Shown: in pieces, positions 31,170 to 37,660 of the stretch | Numbering within the stretch: the stretch's first letter is position 1 | Layout: every line of letters begins with the position of its first letter | DNA from: a virus | DNA length: 42,212 bases | Strand: one strand, 5' to 3' | IMG/VR virus record: IMGVR_UViG_3300020152_000013 | Location: 1 to 42,212 of that record | The notes under the pieces: model-generated | What the model was told of the DNA's origin: nothing | The model's database searches: none | Seen by the model: only the letters and a program-made list of their open reading frames with translations | Translations under genes and position numbers: made by a program

Positions 31170-32616
31170 ACGCGGCCCATCCCGACGCCGAGCGCGGCTT
31201 GCGGGCGTAGCGATCCCTGGGCTTGTCCGGCTGCTTCGGCTGCTTCGCCCACGGCCGCGACATGCAGGCATAGCGCCAGTCGTCGCCTGCGTGGTCCTCG
31301 CCGTCCGTGTCCACGTCCTCGGGCCGGTTGCGGTCGTGCTGAAGCGCCGGGATCGTGCGGATGCTGTCGAGGCACGTGGAGAAGGTCGCGATCATCGGCA
31401 GTCCGTCCTCATCGCCCATCAGCCGGGCGCGCATCTGGTCCCAACCGCCCATCGCTCCCCGGCCCGACACCCGCGCATTGTCCGCACGAGTGAACGCGAT
31501 GACGTGATCAGCGCCCCGGTGCAGGCGCTCGGCAATGGACGGGCCGCCGTCCGAGGCGAAGGCCGCCGGGTCCAGCCTGCCGTATGTCAGGCGCTCGGTC
31601 GGGCGCGTGGCGATCTTCCCATCAGGGGCGAACACCCCGCCCATGCGCTCAACCAGGCCACGACCTACCTGCTCGGCGGGGATCTTCAGCCCCTCGTTCG
31701 GCTCGCCGGTCGATCCATACCACTCGCGATAGCGCACGATGCAGCCCCTTGGCAGGGTGACGCCGCACGGGGTTATGAACGCGTCGTCCACGATAGCCCA
31801 CCAGCCGAAGCTAAACGGCTTGGCTGAGCCCCAGTCCCCAGACATGAACCGCGCCCACGTCGCCGGGATCTCGAACGGTCGCACCACATGGCGGCTCGCG
31901 CTCCAGCAGTCGAAGAACGCGCCCTCCAGTACGTTCCAGTCGCCATCGAGCATGGCCTTCGCCAACTGCCCGCCGAGGCCGCGAAGGCGACCGGCGTAGT
32001 TCGGGTCATTGCGCAGCAGCGCCGCGTTGTCGGTCAGCAGCGCGGGCACGAACATGCGCTCCATGCCGGTGTCCGCGTCCCGTATCGGCTGATAGCCCAT
32101 AGGCGCCGGGTCGATGAAGTACGCCTTCACCGCGAGGTGGCCAGCGCCGCCGGGGTTCGCCGCCGCCCTGATGCGCTTTGTCGGCACACTGTGAGCGGAG
32201 CGCAGGCGGCTGCGCAGGTAGCGGTAGCAGAACAGGTTCGCCCACTGCGTCAGCTCGTCCCAGCCCACCCATGTGTACTGGTGACCCTGGTAGCGGGTCA
32301 CGTCTCGCTCGCTCTCGCAGTACCTGAGCTTCAGGTTCGCGCCGTTCGGCCACGACCATGTGCGCTTCTGCTCGTTCCATGTCGCGCCGGTCTGCGGGTA
32401 GATTTCTCGGGCGCGCGCCAGCAGCTCCTCTAGCTCGGGGAAGGTGCGGCGGAACAGGATGCCGCGCCACGCCTGCCCGTAGGTCTGAACGTCCTGAAGG
32501 TAGTCGCCCAGCAGGAAGTCTGACTTCCCCCCGCCCGCCGCGCCGCCGTAGAACAGTTCATCACACCACGTCGCCGTGATCGCTTCAGTCTGCGGTCCCG
32601 GCTGCGGCGCCCACAT
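31168..32616 (-). CDS. terL: Terminase large subunit
   Basis: The 482-aa product has the ATPase Walker A GGAAGGGKS (about 24-32) and a Walker B-type VGWDELTQW. It also has the coupling stretch RAAANPGGAGH and the nuclease motifs SGDWGSAKPFSFG and a C-terminal GDDWRYACMS. It cuts and pumps DNA into the procapsid through the portal. Its start lies 32 bases inside the small-subunit gene. The late-type element copy 4 begins at its stop. Confidence 0.95.
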   Translation of the reverse strand: MWAPQPGPQTEAITATWCDELFYGGAAGGGKSDFLLGDYLQDVQTYGQAWRGILFRRTFPELEELLARAREIYPQTGATWNEQKRTWSWPNGANLKLRYCESERDVTRYQGHQYTWVGWDELTQWANLFCYRYLRSRLRSAHSVPTKRIRAAANPGGAGHLAVKAYFIDPAPMGYQPIRDADTGMERMFVPALLTDNAALLRNDPNYAGRLRGLGGQLAKAMLDGDWNVLEGAFFDCWSASRHVVRPFEIPATWARFMSGDWGSAKPFSFGWWAIVDDAFITPCGVTLPRGCIVRYREWYGSTGEPNEGLKIPAEQVGRGLVERMGGVFAPDGKIATRPTERLTYGRLDPAAFASDGGPSIAERLHRGADHVIAFTRADNARVSGRGAMGGWDQMRARLMGDEDGLPMIATFSTCLDSIRTIPALQHDRNRPEDVDTDGEDHAGDDWRYACMSRPWAKQPKQPDKPRDRYARKPRSASGWAA

Positions 32617-33106
32617 GGCCCAACTCCCTGTTCCGGCGCTCTAGCCATTCCTCGCGCGTTTCGTTGGGGGGGCGGTCAACGATGGTCTGGATCGGGCCGC
32701 CATCGGGACCGCTGATCTCCGTCGTCAGGCGCTCCCCGTAGCGCTTCGGGTCCCACTTCGCGAGAAGCTTCAGGCGCGTCTCCACTCGCAGCTTCGAGCG
32801 GCTGATCCATTCCGTGTTGGCCGCCTCTCGCGGGGCATCCTCCGGCCCGACAAGCACCGTGTCGTGCGCGGTACAATCTGCGATAGCCAGACACTCGGCC
32901 GCCAGGGCATCGAAACCATCTTCGCGCGCGCGTGCGAAGTCGGCGGCAAACGCCTCGTGAGCCTTCTTCCAATCCGAGACAGTGCGAACGGCGGGCATGT
33001 GCTCATCACGGCAGATCGACGCCAGCGGCTCACCTTTAGACAGGCGCTCGCATATCTCCTCCGCTGCCTTCTGCGTGTATGTGGTTGGGCGGCCTCTCGC
33101 TGCCAT
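32585..33106 (-). CDS. terS: Terminase small subunit
   Basis: The ATG at 33106 shares a base with the previous stop (TGATGG). The 173-aa product begins with a helix-turn-helix domain (GRPTTYTQKAAEEICERLS, SICRDEHMPAVRTVSDWKK). A helical part (RSKLRVETRLKLLAKWDPKRYG) and a C-terminal tail follow. KLRVETRLKLLAKWDPKRYG is a frequent phrase in phage small terminases. It recognises the packaging site and recruits the large subunit. Confidence 0.85.
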   Translation of the reverse strand: MAARGRPTTYTQKAAEEICERLSKGEPLASICRDEHMPAVRTVSDWKKAHEAFAADFARAREDGFDALAAECLAIADCTAHDTVLVGPEDAPREAANTEWISRSKLRVETRLKLLAKWDPKRYGERLTTEISGPDGGPIQTIVDRPPNETREEWLERRNRELGHVGAAAGTAD

Positions 33107-33471
33107 CAGTCGAACTCCCCGACAAGGCCGTGCATGGAGTTCAGCGCCGCATCGCATTCGGTGAGGCCGCGTTCCGTGAGACGGTTGCCGTACCAGCGGG
33201 TTCCTTCGAGGCCGGACATCTGTTCGATGCCTCCACGGTCGAGGGCTTCCCGAATGTTGGCGATGTGGTTCTTCACCGCGCCGACCGATCCGCCTCCGGG
33301 CCTGCTGATGAGGGCGAGCTGCTTGTGCGTGAGCCAGCCCTTGGCGAGGTAGAGCGCTTCGAGAATCCTGGCCTCGGTGGAAGACAGGCCGAACCACTCC
33401 ACGAAATCAGCCTGCATTCTCGTATCGACGCCGAGGGAGCGCCACGGCCATATGTTCAGGGCTGCGTTCAC
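33106..33471 (-). CDS. OmpR-type winged-helix protein (late activator candidate)
   Basis: The GTG at 33471 has GGGAGG five bases upstream and overlaps the previous stop (GTGA). It gives 121 aa. LSSTEARILEALYLAKGWLTHKQLALI then GAVKNHIANIREALDRG and GTRWYGNRL follow the winged-helix domain of response regulators (three helices and a wing), without a receiver domain. It lies just before the terminase genes and its own start codon falls inside a copy of the late-type element. That makes it a plausible late-gene regulator, which is inference. The later ATG at 33417 would omit the element. Confidence 0.65.
   Translation of the reverse strand: MNAALNIWPWRSLGVDTRMQADFVEWFGLSSTEARILEALYLAKGWLTHKQLALISRPGGGSVGAVKNHIANIREALDRGGIEQMSGLEGTRWYGNRLTERGLTECDAALNSMHGLVGEFD
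33448..33471 (-). promoter_or_regulatory. Late-type element, copy 5 (overlaps a start codon)
   Basis: The minus strand reads GTGAACGCAG-CCCTGAAC-ATATGG and coincides with the first eight codons of the winged-helix gene. It differs from copy 3 by only one base in the 15-bp core. It shows a direct repeat TGAAC-N7-TGAAC. It could be coding only, or an autoregulatory site. Confidence 0.35.
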
Positions 33472-33650
33472 TGGGGCCTCCCGTGGTGGTACTGGCCGCA
33501 CCAGCGGCAGTGGTAGACGATCACCGCGCCCTTCTTCTTCGCGCGCTCCTTGGCGACACGATGGGCGAGGGTTCCATTGGCGAAGCGGGCCTTGCCCTTG
33601 CAGGCGGAGACTTGCCATTCCCGCTGGCCTGCCGTTTGGGGCTTAGCCAT
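33468..33650 (-). CDS. Small basic Cys/His protein, 60 aa
   Basis: The product is strongly basic (KGKARFANGTLAHRVAKERAKKKGA) and ends in YHCRWCGQYHHGRPQ, a CxxC with two His close by, which could bind zinc. Similar short proteins with a final CxxC-x-x-HHG occur in many phages with no known role. It overlaps both neighbours by a few bases in the leftward operon. Confidence 0.65.
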   Translation of the reverse strand: MAKPQTAGQREWQVSACKGKARFANGTLAHRVAKERAKKKGAVIVYHCRWCGQYHHGRPQ

Positions 33651-33873
33651 TGCGGGAGAACTCCTTGCGGATGCGATGGACGTAGAGGGCGGGGACTTGG
33701 CCGCGCTTCAGCCACTCGCGGAACACCACGCCGTAGTGCATCACGCCCATGAGCCCGAGCCGCACCGCCGCGTCGATCCGCTTCTCGCGCATGGCCCGCT
33801 CGTAGTCGGCCACGCCCATGCTGCAGGCTTCGGCTTCGGCGTCCCAAACGGCTGGGGTTCCTGCGATGATCAC
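33643..33873 (-). CDS. Hypothetical protein, 76 aa
   Basis: The product is alpha-helical with one hydrophobic central part (AAVRLGLMGVMHYGVVFREWLK). It overlaps both neighbours by 4-8 bases. I do not recognise a family. It belongs to the leftward replication/packaging operon. Confidence 0.6.
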   Translation of the reverse strand: MIIAGTPAVWDAEAEACSMGVADYERAMREKRIDAAVRLGLMGVMHYGVVFREWLKRGQVPALYVHRIRKEFSRNG

Positions 33874-34016
33874 AGCGCGCTCCCCGGAATGACGGACACG
33901 ACCTTGACCCCAAGACGGGAGAGGGTGCGGACGCGTTGGGCTATACGCTCGGCGAGGGGCTTACGGGGTGTCGAGCCGTCCCGTGCCTTGTCCTGGGAGG
34001 GGGTGGGGTTGGTCAT
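33870..34016 (-). CDS. Hypothetical short basic protein, 48 aa
   Basis: The ATG at 34016 overlaps the previous stop (ATGA). The peptide starts polar (MTNPTPSQDKARDGSTP) and continues as a basic helix (ERIAQRVRTLSRLGVKVVSVIPG). The overlaps on both sides support translation. Function unknown. Confidence 0.55.
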   Translation of the reverse strand: MTNPTPSQDKARDGSTPRKPLAERIAQRVRTLSRLGVKVVSVIPGSAL

Positions 34017-34312
34017 GCCGCCCTCACGCGCCGGGCGAACTCGTTCCGGCCGGGGCCGCCCTGCCACACGAACGGCGGGGGCTTCAGCAGGTCCACCTGC
34101 TCCTGCACCAGCAGCTTGCGGAAGCCCTCGTGGTTGCGCAGGAACTCCCATGCCGTCTGCGTTCGGGGCAGCAGCCGGCCGTCCTTGAGCCGGGCGCCAT
34201 GCAGGTAGGCGTCCGCCGAGCCCTCGCTGCCGAGAACCGCGACCGCCCGCTCGTAGAACTCCAGCGGTACAGTGATGTCGAAGGGGCCTGAATAGCGTCC
34301 GGTGTAGTTCAT
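34013..34312 (-). CDS. Hypothetical protein, 99 aa
   Basis: The product begins MNYTGRYSGPFDITVPLEFYE and has a helical middle (TAWEFLRNHEGFRKLLVQEQVDLL) and a basic end. It lies directly after the replication initiator gene with a 4-base overlap. No recognised family. Confidence 0.6.
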   Translation of the reverse strand: MNYTGRYSGPFDITVPLEFYERAVAVLGSEGSADAYLHGARLKDGRLLPRTQTAWEFLRNHEGFRKLLVQEQVDLLKPPPFVWQGGPGRNEFARRVRAA

Positions 34313-35031
34313 TGGATCTGCTCCAGGATGCGGTCACGGTCGGCAAGGAAGTCGTTGCTCACAGCGGTGCGGGGGCCTGTCGGCGGAGGCTGGCCGGAGG
34401 GGGTCGTGGTGTGCTCGTCGTTCCAGCGGCCTTGGTGCAGCCAGGTCGAGGGGTTGCACCACGCGCGGTCCTCGGGCTTGGCGAGCTTGTAGGCTTCGAC
34501 GGCAGCGAGCACGGCGGCGAGGCTGGGCAGGCGCTTCTCGGGCTTCGAGGCTTTGCGGGCGGCGTCCCACTCGGCCTTCGCCTTCGCCTTGCCGACCTTG
34601 TGCGGATAGGCCTCCCAGAAAATCGGGAAATCATGCGCGCGCGCACTGTCCGAAGAAGCGATAGCTTCTGAGGTATGAGGGTTACTTACGGTTTCCCCGC
34701 AGGAGCTGCGGGGGTCCACGTCGTTTCCTGCGGGGCGCACGTCCTGCGGGGCGCATTTGCTGCGGGGGTCCACATGGTAGAGAACGCCCTTCCCCGGCCG
34801 CTCCGTGCGGGTCAGGTAGCCCGCCTCGCACAGCCGCTTGATCGCCCCCTGAATGGCCCGCTCGCTCAGGGAGCACTTGGTCAGCAGGTCCAGCTTCTCG
34901 GGGTTCTTCGAGCGTAGAGCGGTCCAGCACACGCCATCGTCGTTGGCGGCGTCCGCGAGGGCGAGCAGGACCATCTTGTCCGTGGGGGACAGGTCCAGCC
35001 GCCATGCCTGCGTCATCAGGGCGATGCTCAC
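34309..35031 (-). CDS. Replication initiator-like protein (winged helix N-terminus)
   Basis: The 240-aa product starts MSIALMTQAWRLDLSPTDKMVLLALADAAND in two pieces, then LSERAIQGAIKRLCEAGYLTRTERPGKG, a winged helix found at the start of phage replication proteins such as lambda O types. The C-terminal half (FPIFWEAYPHKVGKAKAKAEW, WCNPSTWLHQGRWND) is the helicase-loader-like end common in such proteins. A run of iteron-like repeats lies inside the gene. No polymerase or helicase is encoded here, so it probably recruits the host machinery. Confidence 0.75.
   Translation of the reverse strand: MSIALMTQAWRLDLSPTDKMVLLALADAANDDGVCWTALRSKNPEKLDLLTKCSLSERAIQGAIKRLCEAGYLTRTERPGKGVLYHVDPRSKCAPQDVRPAGNDVDPRSSCGETVSNPHTSEAIASSDSARAHDFPIFWEAYPHKVGKAKAKAEWDAARKASKPEKRLPSLAAVLAAVEAYKLAKPEDRAWCNPSTWLHQGRWNDEHTTTPSGQPPPTGPRTAVSNDFLADRDRILEQIQ
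34695..34775. repeat. Iteron-like repeats inside the replication gene (candidate origin)
   Basis: CTGCGGGG begins at 34706, 34728, 34744 and 34760, each followed by GTCCACRT- or CGCAC/T-like bases. The last three are 16 bases apart. An inverted partner CCCCGCA at 34695-34701 faces the first copy with a 5-base centre (GGAGC). Repeats inside an initiator gene are the arrangement of the lambda-type origin. They also encode a repeated protein phrase (VDPRSKC, VDPRSSC), so selection on protein could contribute. Confidence 0.55.
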
Positions 35032-35513
35032 GCGGCGGCCCGCCCTTCCCGAAGCATCCGCGCTTCGTGCTGAACGAGCCCGTGATGGACCGACGAGTGA
35101 TCGCGTTGACCGATGCGGCGGCCGATGGCGTGCAGGGACAGTCCAAGCTCGTGGTTCAGCCGCCAGTAGACTTCATACCTGGCCGTCGTCTCCCGACGCT
35201 TGCGGGAGGGGCCGATGATGTCGCGCTCGGGTATGCGATGCTTCGCGGCGACCTCGCTGAGGATGACGCGCCACTTAGGCAGGGGGATGGAGCGCCGGAC
35301 CGGTTCGGCAGGGCACGCCTCCGCAACCTCGCGGGCGGGCGGCGCGCGGCGAACGGACAGGTCAGGGGCGACGCCGGCGAAGTGCGCGGCCAGGACCCGC
35401 TGAAACCGGCGGTCCTGCTCGCGGGGGCACGACGGGACCGCAGGCCAGCCGCGCTTGAACTCGGCGTAGGCCGCCGAGGCGTTGCGGCCATTGGCGACGT
35501 AATCGAAGGTCAT
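35028..35513 (-). CDS. DnaA domain IV-like DNA-binding protein
   Basis: The 161-aa product carries VAAKHRIPERDIIGPSRKRR and LHAIGRRIGQRDHSSVHHGL near its C-terminus. This is the domain IV signature of DnaA (the GRDHSTV-type loop), which binds DnaA boxes. The ATPase part of DnaA is absent. The N-terminal 80 residues are unlike DnaA. It lies next to the initiator gene and RusA, so an origin-binding role is likely. It may compete with or assist host DnaA. Confidence 0.7.
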   Translation of the reverse strand: MTFDYVANGRNASAAYAEFKRGWPAVPSCPREQDRRFQRVLAAHFAGVAPDLSVRRAPPAREVAEACPAEPVRRSIPLPKWRVILSEVAAKHRIPERDIIGPSRKRRETTARYEVYWRLNHELGLSLHAIGRRIGQRDHSSVHHGLVQHEARMLREGRAAA

Positions 35514-35869
35514 GCGTCCCTCGGTGTCAGGGTGATGTGGACGGCGGCGCCCTTGCCGGGCTCTCGCTCGCTCCAGCGGATGGTGATCTCGTCAGCGTCG
35601 GAGTCGTCGCGGACCAGGCCGCAGGACACGAGCGCGTCACTCACGGCTTTTTCCAGGTTCCCGAGATCGCGCTTGCGGCGGTCGGGCCGGTCGGCGTCGA
35701 TGGTGATGGCGTAGCGGCCGTCAATCGCCCTGCCGATGCGCTGGGCAAGGATGCAGCCCGCACACTCGGCTTCCCATACGCGATAGACCGCGGACTTGAT
35801 GTTGCGGCCGTTCACGGCTCGCCAGAGGCGGTTAGCGGATGGGGGGAACGGGAGGGACAGGGCGATCAC
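35510..35869 (-). CDS. rusA: RusA-like Holliday junction resolvase
   Basis: The GTG at 35869 overlaps the previous stop and gives 119 aa. The pattern LPFPPSANRLWRAVNG, RYAITIDADRPDRRKRDLGNLEKAVSDAL and LVRDDSDADEITIRW carries the conserved acidic residues of RusA enzymes, which cut four-way DNA junctions. It would resolve replication or recombination intermediates before packaging. Confidence 0.85.
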   Translation of the reverse strand: MIALSLPFPPSANRLWRAVNGRNIKSAVYRVWEAECAGCILAQRIGRAIDGRYAITIDADRPDRRKRDLGNLEKAVSDALVSCGLVRDDSDADEITIRWSEREPGKGAAVHITLTPRDA

Positions 35870-36036
35870 GGGTAATCCCCCCGGAGCATCGCGTGGAGCC
35901 GGTCCTGCTGGATCTGCTGCCACGGCTTGACGGCGCGGTGCTTCTTGCGGGCGGCGTCCTGCTCTCGCTTGCACTTCCTCTGGAAGGAGGCGTAGCGGAA
36001 GGAGCCGGTGATCTTGTGGAAGAGGGAGAGGATCAT
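35866..36036 (-). CDS. Hypothetical basic protein, 56 aa
   Basis: The ATG at 36036 shares bases with the previous stop. The product begins hydrophobic (MILSLFHKITGSFRY) and continues as a basic helix (FQRKCKREQDAARKKHRAVK). Overlaps on both sides tie it to the operon. Function unknown. Confidence 0.6.
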   Translation of the reverse strand: MILSLFHKITGSFRYASFQRKCKREQDAARKKHRAVKPWQQIQQDRLHAMLRGDYP

Positions 36037-36221
36037 CACCGGTCCAGCGCGACGATGACGACCGCAAGGAACAGCACGGCGACGACCGGGCCGTAGAGCG
36101 GCAGGAGCACCCACCACCACGGCCAGTCGATGACGCCGACAAGTTTGAGGCCGATGAGCAGCAGGCCCAGAGAGCCGAGCAGCCCAATGCCGCCGGACGA
36201 CGTGTTCGTGTTGTCGCTCAT
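36036..36221 (-). CDS. Small membrane protein, 61 aa
   Basis: The product is polar for 11 residues and then nearly all hydrophobic, with two segments (IGLLGSLGLLLIGLKLVGVI and WVLLPLYGPVVAVLFLAVVIV). It lies in the leftward replication operon and is joined to its neighbour by a 1-base overlap. Function unknown. Confidence 0.65.
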   Translation of the reverse strand: MSDNTNTSSGGIGLLGSLGLLLIGLKLVGVIDWPWWWVLLPLYGPVVAVLFLAVVIVALDR

Positions 36222-36240
36222 TCCCCGACTTCCTTCTCTA

Positions 36241-36259
36241 CGGCCAACGCCCTTGGCCG
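36241..36259 (-). promoter_or_regulatory. Intergenic hairpin in the leftward operon
   Basis: CGGCCAA and TTGGCCG form a perfect 7-bp stem with a 5-base loop between the regulator pair at 36267-36732 and the membrane-protein gene. There is no T-run, so it is more likely an attenuation or processing element than a full terminator. Confidence 0.35.
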
Positions 36260-36266
36260 GCGGGGA

Positions 36267-36467
36267 TCAGCCCCGCAGTTTCTTCGTGTGCTTAAGCGTC
36301 TCGAACGCCCACGCTTCGACGCTCGCCGCTCCCTCGCCGATCCATCGGAGCAAACGAGCGCTGTGACCCAGCAGGGTCAGGGCGAGGATCTTGGCCTCGC
36401 GCGATACGACTGCGCTCAGCGAGGGCTTCGAGCCGGGCGGCGCCCGACCGTGCTTTGGTGAGTTCAT
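36267..36467 (-). CDS. Helical ORF overlapping the end of the HTH gene
   Basis: This ORF (66 aa from the ATG at 36467) overlaps the last 176 bases of the next gene in another frame. Its final part (REAKILALTLLGHSARLLRWI, EAWAFETLKHTKKLRG) looks natural, and its third codon positions are mostly G/C, while the overlapping frame loses that pattern. It may be a coupled gene or the true C-terminus of the HTH protein after a +1 shift. It has no clear ribosome site. Confidence 0.45.
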   Translation of the reverse strand: MNSPKHGRAPPGSKPSLSAVVSREAKILALTLLGHSARLLRWIGEGAASVEAWAFETLKHTKKLRG

Positions 36468-36732
36468 CTTCCAACCATTCTTCGTAGCTCTTGCCGGTCG
36501 CCGCATGGCCGAGCGCCAGCACCAGGGGCCAACCTTCGGCCGCCATCGCGCGTTGCAGCGTCTTCGTTGAAACCACGCCCTTGCGGACGTTCTCGGCCGT
36601 CGCGGGGTCCACGCCCCACGCCCGCGCGACTTCCTTGGCGGAACCCCGCACCCAGCCCTGAATGACCTGCACGAGAGTTTGCCGATCGCGCGGCAAGAAA
36701 TCCGACATCGCCTGCTCCATGATGCTGCTCAT
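36292..36732 (-). CDS. HTH-type regulator at the head of the leftward operon
   Basis: The ATG at 36732 follows GAGGG; an ATG at 36708 with GGAG is an alternative. The 146-aa product has a helix-turn-helix-like segment (SAKEVARAWGVDPATAENVRKG), then a helical part (LQRAMAAEGWPLVLALGHAATG). The last 45 residues (RGQDPRPDPAGSQRSFAPMDRR) have weak coding character, while the overlapping frame there is better. It could regulate the replication operon, like Cro/CII-type proteins. Confidence 0.6.
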   Translation of the reverse strand: MSSIMEQAMSDFLPRDRQTLVQVIQGWVRGSAKEVARAWGVDPATAENVRKGVVSTKTLQRAMAAEGWPLVLALGHAATGKSYEEWLEDELTKARSGAARLEALAERSRIARGQDPRPDPAGSQRSFAPMDRRGSGERRSVGVRDA

Positions 36733-36764
36733 GGAACGGCCCTCACCGGGCGGGAGACAGTCGG

Positions 36765-36908
36765 ATGGAGGTTCGGGCGGAACAGTGCATTCAGGTCGCG
36801 GCAGGGCTGGTGGAACAGGCGCTGCGACTGGGAGAGATCGACGGCCCGTTGGTTCGGGCAGCCGCGAAGTATCTGAAGGCGGCGAAAGGGGCGCGAGCGG
36901 CGGGCTGA
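36765..36908 (+). CDS. Short helical rightward protein, 47 aa
   Basis: The ATG follows GGGAGACAGTCGG. The peptide MEVRAEQCIQVAAGLVEQ, then ALRLGEIDGPLVRAAAKYL, is helical. It diverges from the HTH gene with 32 bases between the two starts, so the leftward operon promoter must lie within or beyond it. I do not recognise it. Confidence 0.55.
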   Translation: MEVRAEQCIQVAAGLVEQALRLGEIDGPLVRAAAKYLKAAKGARAAG

Positions 36909-36929
36909 CGAGGCCACGCCGCTCGCTGT

Positions 36930-36963
36930 CGTCAGGGTGGAGGGGGGTGGGGAGACCCTGACG
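36930..36963. promoter_or_regulatory. Perfect inverted repeat with G-rich loop
   Basis: CGTCAGGGT (36930-36938) and ACCCTGACG (36955-36963) pair perfectly around 16 bases rich in G-runs (GGAGGGGGGTGGGGAG). It follows the stop of the 47-aa gene by 21 bases. With no T-run it is either an operator-like site or a structured 3' end. The G-runs could also form a quadruplex. Confidence 0.4.
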
Positions 36964-37034
36964 AGTTGGAAAATCGTGCGACCACGGACGGCTTCACGCG
37001 CGAAAGCGGCGCGGCTCCTGCGGCGCGTTGTCAC

Positions 37035-37097
37035 GTTACGGTGAAGGTTCCCGTTCGAGTTGCAGGGCTCAGCCGGGCCTGTTGCCGATCCCGTAAC
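37035..37097. promoter_or_regulatory. Widely spaced GTTACGG / CCGTAAC inverted pair
   Basis: GTTACGG at 37035-37041 and CCGTAAC at 37091-37097 are exact inverse copies 56 bases apart. They lie in the 304-bp gene-free stretch 36909-37212 that separates the leftward operon from the rightward gene at 37213. They could be operator half-sites; nothing else is seen there apart from the promoter at 37158-37190. Confidence 0.3.
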
Positions 37098-37157
37098 GGA
37101 AATCGCGCGTTTGCCGCCTTTCGGCCACGATTCCTTAACCGTTTCCGGACGTTCCGC

Positions 37158-37190
37158 CCAATTGCAACATTTGATGAATTGGCCGCTCAT
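37158..37190 (+). promoter_or_regulatory. Promoter with overlapping palindrome for the gene at 37213
   Basis: TTGCAA (37162-37167) and GCTCAT (37185-37190) are 17 bases apart. The palindrome CCAATT (37158-37163) / AATTGG (37177-37182) covers the -35 box and most of the spacer and looks like an operator. The gene start lies 22 bases further on behind GGAGGG. Confidence 0.45.
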
Positions 37191-37212
37191 TTCCCCTGTG
37201 GAGGGAAGTTGA

Positions 37213-37434
37213 ATGCTGCCAGTGAGCCCCGCCGTCCTACAGGTGATCGTGACCGCCTTCGTCGTCACGGCCGAACCCAAGCGCATCAAGAACGCCCGGC
37301 ACGCCCTGCGGAACCGGCTGCAAATCCTCAACGCTTCGCCGTCCATCCGCTCGTCGGAGGCCGAGACCATAGAGGCCGCCATCGCCGTGCTGGTGCAGGC
37401 CGAGGCGTGCGCGCGCATGGAACAGGCGGTGTAG
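37213..37434 (+). CDS. Hypothetical helical protein, 73 aa
   Basis: The ATG follows GGAGGGAAGTTGA. The product begins with a hydrophobic stretch (VLQVIVTAFVVTA) and continues as a basic and then Ala-rich helix (KRIKNARHALRNRLQIL, TIEAAIAVLVQAEACARM). It ends one base short of the convergent repressor-like gene. Its own promoter and operator-like palindrome suggest lysogen or switch-linked expression. Function unknown. Confidence 0.6.
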   Translation: MLPVSPAVLQVIVTAFVVTAEPKRIKNARHALRNRLQILNASPSIRSSEAETIEAAIAVLVQAEACARMEQAV

Positions 37435-37435
37435 G

Positions 37436-37621
37436 TCATGCCTCACTCGCGAATGAGCGGGCGGGCAGTCCTGTAAGGCGCTCGATCTTCGCCGCTACCT
37501 CAATCGAAGGCTTGCGCGTGCCGTTGCGAAGCCGCGTCACATAAGGACGCGAGACATCTATCGCCCTCGCCAGCGCGTCGTCGGTCAGGCCCAGGTCCTT
37601 CATGCGGTCGGAGAGGTTCAT
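37436..37621 (-). CDS. XRE-type repressor/Cro-like protein, 61 aa
   Basis: The product is a single helix-turn-helix domain: LTDDALARAIDVSRPYVTRLRNG, then TRKPSIEVAAKIERLTGL. It diverges from the larger regulator at 37718. Its start codon (ATG 37621; ATG 37642 is an alternative) lies just behind the operator GTGCCG-CAT-CGGCAC at 37634-37648, and a TTGACG -35 box lies at 37655-37660. It is one half of the immunity switch; which half maintains lysogeny cannot be told from sequence. Confidence 0.75.
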   Translation of the reverse strand: MNLSDRMKDLGLTDDALARAIDVSRPYVTRLRNGTRKPSIEVAAKIERLTGLPARSFASEA

Positions 37622-37633
37622 CACGAAGGCAGT

Positions 37634-37660
37634 GTGCCGCATCGGCACTCTGTTCGTCAA
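37634..37660 (-). promoter_or_regulatory. Operator O1 and leftward promoter of the immunity switch
   Basis: GTGCCGCATCGGCAC (37634-37648) is a perfect palindrome of 6-3-6 bases. On the minus strand TTGACG (37660-37655) gives a consensus -35 box with the operator in its spacer, so binding would shut this promoter. Partial copies of the half site lie at 37668 (GTGCCGATAGAGGTAC) and 37712 (GTGCCGATG), next to the opposing gene start. Confidence 0.6.

Noticed and set aside
36966-37544. 192-aa plus-strand ORF across the gene-free regulatory region
   Set aside because: No ribosome site, shadow composition, and it overlaps better-supported genes at 37213 and 37436.
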